36,417 nucleotides of DNA from Cymbomonas tetramitiformis (Eukaryota > Chlorophyta > Pyramimonadophyceae > Pyramimonadales > Pyramimonadaceae). The notes under the pieces were generated by a model. It saw only the letters and a list, made by a program, of their open reading frames with translations. It did not search any database and was not told the DNA's origin. The translations under genes were made by a program, and so were the position numbers. The stretch is taken from positions 1-36,417 of the forward strand of contig LGRX02031190.1 in NCBI GenBank assembly GCA_001247695.2, read 5' to 3'. Positions 28,836 through 36,417 of this stretch are shown here, one piece after another. Each line of letters begins with the position of its first letter. The stretch's first letter is position 1.

Positions 28836-31144
28836 CAGGGGACTTCTATGACAGCCTCACAAACCGACGACTGAAGCAACAATACAGGAGCATGCCCAGT
28901 GAGGGGCCGTTGGACCCCCACACAATGCGAACCAACCTCCCGCGCCTCAACCCGGAACAACTACGGGCTAAAATGACGGAATGGGAGGCGAAACTGGTCC
29001 CCAGAGAAGAAATTCATAGGCAACTCTCCCTGCACCCGCTTACAAGAATTAACGAGACAGAAACCACCGGTCAAACGTGGGGGGAAGAGCAGGAGGTCCC
29101 ACAAGACCTCCACGCAGACCTACAAACTAAGTGGATAGATGAGGTAGACCCCATGGCGGGAAAAATGGAGGCAGATAGCTTTGAGAAGGGCCAAACGATA
29201 GACAAGCCGAAAGAAATTGTGGCAATGAGGACCCTACTCATTGACCCAACGGACCCGCACTCCCAAGTGACACAGTACAGAACCCAGTGGAGGCACCCAA
29301 CAGGGGAAGACTCCTACTCGTGGAGTACAAGAGAAACCATAACTGACTTCTTGAAACTGGCAAAGCGAAGGGGCCAAAGTGCGACCACCTTCCCAACCCT
29401 GACAAGAAGGCTACGAGCCAGGGGCTCCCAAGTGACCCACCCCAGAGGTCTCAGGGAGATACTGGCCGGAAGGCCTCACCTGGGACAGGCCTGGCCCACA
29501 CTGCATGCGGGGAACCTCACCCTGGACCCGACGGAAACCAACCCGGAGCAGGACATTGCGGACAACAGAGAACACCACTGCCAACTGCGGATGGAAGGGG
29601 ACCTCGCCCACAGCTACCACAGGAACGGGAAGTACATAGGCACCCTCACAAAAGAGAAGCTTCTCAGGCTACATGAAAGGTACACCCAAGCAGTGGGTAC
29701 CACGCACCACCAAACCCCGCACCAACGCACGCTACGCACTGAGATGTGGGAGGACCATAAAATACAAGTCTCCACATTTGAGGAAGAAGTAGGGCACCTA
29801 CTCATTAGATACTCAAGCAAAGAAGAAAAGGAGGAAAGGAAAAAGAACCTACAAAACCACTGGACATTCCCCGCCCAGATGCAAAGGGCACTACAACAGG
29901 CATTCGGACTCAACACTGAACTATTCGCCTCACCCCTCAATGTCCACCACAACACCACGAATTACTACGCCAAGTATGACAGAGACAAGGTGTTCGGGGC
30001 CAGAGGCTCAGCCTGGACTGCAAACTGGATGAAACTGGGGGCCTACCAGTTCAACCCAGAATACACGCCACAGGACCTCAAAAAGGCACTGGACTTTGCC
30101 ATTGCAGCCACCACCACACAGGACCCGGTATTCGGGGTCGGAATATACCCGACGTATGAAAAAACCCCCTATAGGAAACTATACAACGCACATGCAGGGC
30201 ACCTAGTGCACGAACTGCTTGAAATACCGCAAGGCAAATTCACATTCCTGCCCCCTTACCACTGGATGGGTGCCACACACCAGCAAGCGAAGCAGTGCAA
30301 CTGGAACCTCAGGGTACTGATTGTTGCCAACAAAGCGGGGTGGCAGGCCCACTGCGGGGACCTAGACATTGCTGCGGATTGCATAAGAAAGGCACTCACA
30401 ACTTGCCCGCAGAGCAAGGTCCGCACGACCACAGCCGTCAACCAGCCGGCAAGGAAGGCGAACCAGCACGACAAGCACGAACCAAACCAAGAAGGATACA
30501 CCCTCGGTACCGATTGTATTGTGGACACAAGACCATGGCAGAGATATGAACTCCCGGAGATTAAAACAAAGGACATGACGGATGCAATGGGAAGAATGTG
30601 CAACACAGGGCCGCACATAAGGAACGACCTCTGCCCCCAGTGCTCCAACGCACAGACAGAAATTGAAACCTGGTGGGAGGACAGCCACCTCCATGCAGAA
30701 GACGGACCGGCCAAATGGGAACTCCTCCCCGGTAGCAGGGGAGGAAAATGGGACATACACCCCCCCACAGTGCAACAGGTGATAGAAGCGAACACCTCAC
30801 ACACCAGACTTAGAAGACAGACTGACGCCCAAATGCTATGGGACAAAGTGGCGAGGTCAAAAATTGTCAGATACCCCGCCGAATTCTGGCCCGAGCACGA
30901 GCCGGGGGTCCAAGGGAGAAGATGGGAACTAACGAGAGACCGGACAGAGGACCCCAGGAACCTACCCCCGAGTGACACACCAGCCCAACTGACATACCCC
31001 CCCCTCAAAGGGCACACAAAGCGACCTCGTACCTATACACAGACGGCAGCAATAGAGAAATTGAAACAGAGGAAGGAGGCAAAGAATGGGCCTCAGGAGC
31101 TGCGGTATGGGACCCCAGGTCCGGAGAAGGGGAGGCCCACATGA
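28836..31144 (+). pseudogene. LINE pol linker segment, copy 3
   Basis: Same frame as copies 1 and 2. Differences cluster in the last third, for example TTAVNQPARKA where the others have TTTAKQPAREA, SNAQ for FNVQ, and AEFW for ADFW. The upstream open frame is satellite and has no coding meaning. Confidence 0.85.
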
Positions 31145-33210
31145 TTAGATGGGAAGGTGAGGACCAAGAGGTGAACAGAGCCGAGCTTCTTGCCATACAG
31201 AAAGCGGTTACACTCCCGCCGCCACCAAGTGGCGAAGGACTCACCATTTGCACGGACAGTGCCAACTCCATTAGACAACTGGAGAACATGAGAACAAAAC
31301 CCCACAGCATGGAACACCACCGGCAAAGAGACCTCCTATATGCCATACTGGTCAACATTGAGGCATTGGTAGCAGCGGGGCACACGGTCTCCTTACTGAA
31401 AGTCAAGGCACATACAGGAATTGCGGAAAACGAAAAAGCTGACGAAGCAGCCAAGCAAGCCTGCACTACAGGGACCCTCACGGAGGCATGGGATAACGAC
31501 GAAACAATACAAGTCAAACCCATGGTACCAGATGAAGACTCGGGCAGCAGAGAACTACAAGGAAAGCTCGCCGTCCAGAAATATGTGACCACACTACTCC
31601 GTGAACAGCAAGCCCAAGGAAACAACAGGCTCACGGCAAAAACTACCGAGCTTCAAGGAGAACCCACAACCTGGACCCACCAACTGAAAACGAAGCACAC
31701 TTTCAGGTGGGAAGCACACCATGACCAAGCGCAGCAAAATGAAGAGGAGCAAGCAATGATGCGGGACCCGAAGCCCAACCAGCAGCAACAGGCCGACCAG
31801 ACCAGAGATGAAGAAGACAGGCAAATAAAAGCCATGATGGAACAACGGGAGGATGAAGAGATGCTCCTTATAAGAGACATGCACGAGCAACAAGACCAAA
31901 GGGAGACAGAAGGCAGAACAGGCCCCACCCGGGGAAGCGACCCCAAACCTGCAGAGACACCACCCCAACCCCGTGAGGGGGAAGAAATATTTGAGAAACT
32001 CAACGAACTCGTGGAGAGACTCGAGGTGACCCAAAAGCAGCACAATGATGAGGAAACCTTTGAGATGCTCAATGAACTCATTGAACAGCGGGAAGCACCT
32101 AAAGGGGGGCCGGCAAATGAAAGACAAGCTCACCATGACCGGGTCACGGAGGAGTCCAGAGTCCATGCGATGATGCAGGACCCGATGCCCAGAACAAGAT
32201 GGAAGCAACGAAAGCACGACATGACACACAACAGAACGAAAAATAGGAACGCCCCCCCGGTTCAAGAGAACAAGGCCACTGACAACTGGCTGAACGAAAC
32301 AATGGGGCACCTCAAGGGAGACAAGCCACTACACAAAATAGCGAACGGCTTCTGGAAACGAGCCACCTTTGCGGCGCGGAAAACAATACTCAAATGCAGA
32401 CTGAGAATACTGCCAGCACAAGACTATGAGACGGCGAAAAGCTCAGCCGGAGGAAACGGAAAGTGCACCCTGGAAGGATGTAGGCACAAAGGGGTGGATT
32501 ACGCAAAGGGCTTCCTCATGAGAGTGGGGCACGCCCTAGGTGGATGCGACAACCCACAAATGCGGGGAATGTTCTCGGACAGGGCGGACGCCCACGCAGA
32601 CGAACTTAAACACATACTTGACCACCACAGGAAAGGAGGATGCAAAGTCCTTGCCTACACCGGAAAAAAGAGGGACCCAGGTGTAAAGCCAAGAGTACTT
32701 CCAAACTACATACTCACCAGAGGGCAATGCAGACACGACGGAAAGAACAACCCAGGCAGGAAGGATGGACCCGACACAATACCGAGCTTTGTAGACATAG
32801 TCATGATAGAGGGCCTGGAGGACCTAGAAGACGGATGGGAATGCACACAACAGGAAGCACCGGCGAGAGTAAAAAACCTACACCTCATTGAGGTGGCCCA
32901 CACCGACGACGAAAAATGGGGACCCAAGCTCTTGGAAAAATACACGAAATATGGACCATTACTACAATTGCTACGTAGACATGGATTCCGTGCCAAACTC
33001 CATGTCTTTGCAGTGGGCAGAACAGGCACGGTATACAAGCACAACCGGGACATACTTGAGCAGCTCGGGCTCGACAGAAAAGAAGCCATACAGGCACTGC
33101 AAAGGATACACGACCTGACAGTGAACTACGCACACAGCACCTACCAGCTATACAGAAGGCTCAGACAGGAGAAACAAGAAAAGGAAAAAGATGAGAACCA
33201 CCCAGTGTAA
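30976..33210 (+). pseudogene. LINE RNase H and restriction-like endonuclease segment, copy 3
   Basis: Equivalent of 15838-18072, with a C8 run at 30997-31004. About a dozen residues differ from copies 1 and 2. At the RNase H Glu motif it reads NRAELLAI, the family consensus, where the others have NRIELLAI, but it has AENEKAD where the others keep AGNEKAD. The catalytic residues and restriction-like endonuclease motifs are retained. It lacks the rest of the element. Confidence 0.85.
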
Positions 33211-33337
33211 ATTGTCCCATTAAGGCCGCCACTTGTGGCGGTCCGGCCCAGGGTAGGGCCGGGGAAATTAATTTACTCATACGCCCGACGGGCGTGGTTT
33301 TTTCTTTTTTCTTTTTCTTTTTTCTTATTTAGATTGT

Positions 33338-34261
33338 GGGATAAGTCTAGATTGGGGATAGACACTTCATTTTAATCCAGATTGGGGGTAGACACTTCAT
33401 TTTAATCCAGATTGGGTGTAGACACTTCATTTTAATCCAGATGGTGTGTAGACACTCCATTTTGATAATCTAGATTGGGTGTAGACACTACATTTTAATC
33501 CAGATTGGGTGTGGACACTCCATTTTAATCCAGATTGGGGGGTAGACACTTCATTTTAATCTAGATTGGGTGTTGACTACACTTCATTTTAACATACCTT
33601 GATGCCTTGAAGGCATTACTACTTTTTTCATCGATAATATTGCATGTGAACATTATTATGTAAATTCAACCGTGATATATCATCATTTGGCCACAATTAC
33701 CATATCTACCGGATGGATTAAGCAACAAAAGAAAAACAATTGCGAACAGTTTTTCGCTGGTCATCGCATATAAAACCATCATTTCGCAAATTCATTTCGC
33801 AAATTCGACCATTAGATATGTTCATAGTGATCAGATGTTGATATCTTCCGGTTGAATTTGCGAAATGATGTTTTTTTTAACAACAACGACAAAAAATAAA
33901 ATAAAAAATAACGATTGCCAACAGTTTTTCGCTAGTCATCGCATACAAAAACATTATTTCGCAAATCCAACCGCTAGATATGTTCATTGTGGTCAGGTGC
34001 TGATATCTACCGGTTGAATATGCGAAATAGTATTTTTTGGCAACAAATAACACCAAACATTATGACCCGTACCCCCTACACTTGTGCCTACACCCAATGT
34101 GGATTGAAATGAAGTGTCTACACCCAATCTGGATTAAAATGAAGTGTCTACACCCAATCTGGATCAAAATGAAGTGTCTACACCCAATCTGGATTAAAAT
34201 GAAGTGTCTACGCCCAATCTGGATTATGATGAAATGTCTACACCCAATCTAGACTTATCCC
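33338..34261. mobile_element. Foldback-type DNA element with tandem-repeat arms
   Basis: The left end GGGATAAGTCTAGATTGG is an exact inverted copy of the right end (34244-34261). The left arm (33338-33595) has about eight tandem copies of a roughly 31-bp unit containing TGTAGACACTTCATTTTAAT. The right arm (34080-34261) has about six copies of its reverse complement. The middle has no transposase. Long inverted arms built of short tandem repeats are the layout of foldback elements. I see no clear target duplication; the left end is only a few bases from the LINE tail. Confidence 0.8.
33735..34040. repeat. Direct duplication inside the foldback element
   Basis: A segment containing ACAGTTTTTCGCT.GTCATCGCATA occurs twice, 175 bases apart (33746 and 33921), each followed by TAGATATGTTCAT and CCGGTTGAAT. 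The first copy is closed by a perfect 17-bp inverted repeat (33777-33793 against 33854-33870); the second copy has a decayed version (about 33952-34028). Confidence 0.75.
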
Positions 34262-34289
34262 TTGAATTGTATATTAGATAATTTAATAT

Positions 34290-34317
34290 GCGACGCTTAT
34301 TAAATTATAAGCGTCGC
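34290..34317. repeat. Small palindrome
   Basis: GCGACGCTTAT and ATAAGCGTCGC form an 11-bp perfect stem with a 6-base loop; a further GCGACGCTT follows at 34325. It could be a remnant of a small inverted-repeat element. Confidence 0.7.
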
Positions 34318-34724
34318 TTAATATGCGACGCTTCTCCCGACGCGAACGGGGCATATAAGGCTGCATTGGCAATTCGTGATAGTGAAGGTACACAGCATGT
34401 AAGTTTACTGCGATACCGGATAACAATACGATGACTAGCCGAATTATCGTTTTCAGACTGAGATGATGGTAAACACACTCGTATTCGTGCAAAGCACATC
34501 GGATGTCGGCATATGGCAATGTACAATGAGGCTATGAAAACCCTAAATTGTATATTGCTAATAGGAGATAAAATTATTCGTTTCAACAAGGGTATCAATA
34601 TGATAGTATATGCTTTATAAACCCAAAAATACAACTGTTTCACCATAGCTTGTGTATCATAATAATCCACTCCAGCATTCGGCTCGCTATCGATATCGTA
34701 TTAAGGGAAATATAACGGCAGCGG

Positions 34725-34792
34725 GTCATTTTTGTCGTATGAGGGGGTTTCTATGTCGCAGACTATTTTGTCGCAGCTACGACAAAAATGAC
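34725..34792. repeat. 15-bp inverted repeat (possible MITE remnant)
   Basis: GTCATTTTTGTCGTA (34725-34739) is the exact reverse complement of 34778-34792. TTTTGTCGCA also recurs at about 34764 and 34803. No coding capacity is seen. Confidence 0.6.
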
Positions 34793-35660
34793 TTGCGGGT
34801 GCATTTTGTCGCAAAAACCTATCAGAAATTTATTCAAATTTTACGAAATATACAAAACACGTTCAGCCGAGTAGGTGGGTCTAACCTACAACGGACAACC
34901 ATTTCGTGCACGAAACTCGGCGTAATAGAGCTAGTCGAACCTACCGGAGATGATTATTCAACCAGATATACGAGCACTCGCGCATGATACAATGCGAAAG
35001 CATTATTCAAGGCATCAAATCACAAATCTGACATTGCAGCTTTAAGCTATTATTTTCCATTTACGTGTCTGTGAACATCAAGCAAACAGGAGGAGCCACG
35101 ACCGACACTATTACTCTTGTTCGGGGTGTGAGGACTGAACCAGTCTCACAGGTATGTAAGTAAATGTTCACTTACAGGTAATATGATGCCATGATCATAG
35201 GATGTACAGACAGTACATGGATAATATCGGATACAATGCCATGCAGGAAGGGAACCTAGTTCACAGTCCTACAAGGAGATATATTGCTGTAAGCATGATA
35301 TATATGAATCGGATCTTTTAACTCTTTAATGTCGAAGTTACCAACAACCAGGTGTGGCTGTCAACCGTAACTATTTTCAAATGATTCATTCAGCCTGCTC
35401 GGCTGCCTTATGCTATGGTTTTCAAATCTCGAACTTTCTAACATAACTCGATGTCGACTCTTGTCAGGTCCCATCATGTTTCATGAGAACCCGATCTGTC
35501 ACATCATAGAATCTGCCGACTAGCCCAGTTTCATTATCAATCATTCCAGCCCACTCCATATCACTCTGAATAATTATAACTGTGCTGACTCAGCAATATT
35601 GGAGGTCTCCCAGCGTTCCCTCCAATTCTGACTGCCGGTTTTCCCAACAAAACTCACTTT
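34793..35660. other. Stretch with no recognised gene
   Basis: Mixed-composition sequence with scattered short frames only. A GTAGGT/ACCTAC hairpin and an AGCCGAGT/ACTCGGCG inverted pair lie at about 34867-34922. I see no RNA gene, terminal repeat or protein domain. Confidence 0.5.
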
Positions 35661-35790
35661 CGGGTCAGGCATTTCTGTCAGTCATTTCTGTCAGACACTC
35701 TCGTCATCTGGTCATATAAATGCTTGTCATTGGTGATTGTCATAGTACCCGCCACTCGTCATTCTGACACGCCGTCATTCTGTCTCGTGA
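35660..35790. repeat. Cluster of GTCAT motifs with a TATA-like box
   Basis: GTCATTTCTGTCA occurs twice in tandem, followed by at least five further GTCAT copies; CATATAAATG lies at about 35713. It might be a promoter or part of an unrecognised retroelement, but no gene downstream on the plus strand is convincing. Confidence 0.35.
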
Positions 35791-35905
35791 CTTACCCTAG
35801 CACAACTCTCCCCCCCTTTTAGGCACGCGCTTACGTCCTCGCTAGCGTCGCTAGTGTTCGCCTGTATTTACATTGTCTGGGGATCAACAAACATGCACAG
35901 CGATG

Positions 35906-36027
35906 CTGGCTTCTAAGCCTCGGGTTCTCGGGTCCCGTGCCCCTCAGTCCTTGGGTCTGAGTCCCCCTGGCTTCTAAGCCTCGGGTTCTTGGGTCCCGTG
36001 CCCCTCGGTCCTTGGTTCTGAGTCCCC
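35906..36027. repeat. 61-bp tandem direct duplication
   Basis: The unit starting CTGGCTTCTAAGCC and ending GAGTCCCC occurs at 35906-35966 and 35967-36027 with only a few substitutions. No function is apparent. Confidence 0.85.
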
Positions 36028-36149
36028 TTCCGCGCTGGAGGTTTCCCGAAGCTCCGTCCCCGAATTACGCTGCCAACGCTTAAACGGTTCTGTCGCCCTG
36101 GTACTCCTCTCGCTCTGCGGGTCTTGCGTTGCTTTGCGCCCTGAGGGTT

Positions 36150-36417
36150 TTAGACCCCAGTATCTTGTTCCTGCATCGGGATCTCGTCCGTCTGCGCTGT
36201 CAGAGTGGCGATGAGGTCCATGACTGCTGCTGCGCTTTCCTCGCTCATGCGCTTACCCAACTTCAGCCCACAGAACAGATGGTGCAACAAGGTGCGGGGA
36301 ATCGCGTATACCGCTTGGACTGACCCCATGCCTTGTGTACTGGACGCCGAAACTTCTTCCTGCGCGGTGTTCTCGTGCTTTCCCAGCACAGCCCTTGCGG
36401 GACATGGTGTCGCGTGG
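36150..36417 (-). CDS. Unrecognised open frame running off the window edge
   Basis: On the minus strand a frame is open from the window end to a stop at 36150, at least 88 codons, with no in-frame ATG near its visible start. The peptide has a mixed globular composition (for example LLHHLFCGLKLGKR). It matches no family I recognise and may be the C-terminal end of a gene or of a transposon frame lying outside the window. Coding status is uncertain. Confidence 0.25.
   Translation of the reverse strand, partial: HATPCPARAVLGKHENTAQEEVSASSTQGMGSVQAVYAIPRTLLHHLFCGLKLGKRMSEESAAAVMDLIATLTAQTDEIPMQEQDTGV

Larger units (their letters stand above)
28836..33329 (+). mobile_element. LINE 3' part, third copy (mosaic)
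   Basis: It begins at the same joint as copy 2 and is almost identical to it until about 30080, then carries many more substitutions to its end. It finishes in a longer T/C tail of its own that is not followed by the copia leader. The 3' part therefore comes from a separate LINE insertion. Confidence 0.85.

Noticed and set aside
33338..34261. CRISPR array (about 31-bp regular repeats)
   Set aside because: The repeats are head-to-tail without unique spacers, inverted between two arms, and the DNA is eukaryotic.
34283..34987. Short frames (34283-34519, 34305-34670, 34652-34987)
   Set aside because: They overlap hairpins, conflict with each other and show no domain or credible composition.

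Overview
The window is repeat-rich eukaryotic DNA with no bacterial signature and no convincing host gene. It holds an 11-bp satellite, a copia-type LTR element, a very long non-LTR retrotransposon (LINE) and a foldback element. A small algal or protist genome would fit, because LINEs with two endonucleases are best known from green algae and copia elements primed by half an initiator tRNA occur in several algae and animals. This host guess is weak.

Layout. Positions 1-1192 are satellite. A non-autonomous Ty1/copia-type element on the minus strand occupies 1193-18666: 3' LTR 1193-1600, polypurine tract 1601-1608, gag-protease gene 4017-1804, short leader, primer-binding site 18243-18256 and 5' LTR 18257-18666. 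It is flanked by the 5-bp target duplication AGCAC, and an empty copy of the same site survives at 20694. Nested inside its leader, on the plus strand, is a LINE of about 14.1 kb (4038-18181), flanked by a 12-bp target duplication (4026-4037 and 18182-18193).

The LINE encodes a 1571-aa ORF1 and a pol region containing, in order, a Ulp1/C48-like cysteine protease, an APE-type endonuclease, reverse transcriptase, RNase H and a C-terminal restriction-like endonuclease. Two endonucleases in one element is the hallmark of the Dualen/RandI clade. The pol frame is broken or shifted at about 11732, 12120, 13340-13490 and 15859. The last shift lies at a run of eight C and is the same in all three copies in the window.

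From 13698 on, a 7569-bp block (LINE 3' part, copia leader and LTR, satellite) is tandemly repeated: 13698-21266, 21267-28835, and a third partial copy from 28836. The third copy is near-identical at first, but from about 30080 it becomes a different, more diverged LINE copy with its own T-rich tail. This suggests recombination between LINEs.

From 33338 to 34261 lies a foldback element with arms of about 31-bp tandem repeats. The rest, to 36417, is low-coding DNA with small hairpins, a 61-bp duplication and an open reading frame of unknown nature running off the window edge. Likely order of events: satellite, copia insertion, LINE insertion, tandem amplification with a breakpoint in satellite, then recombination with an unrelated LINE locus.
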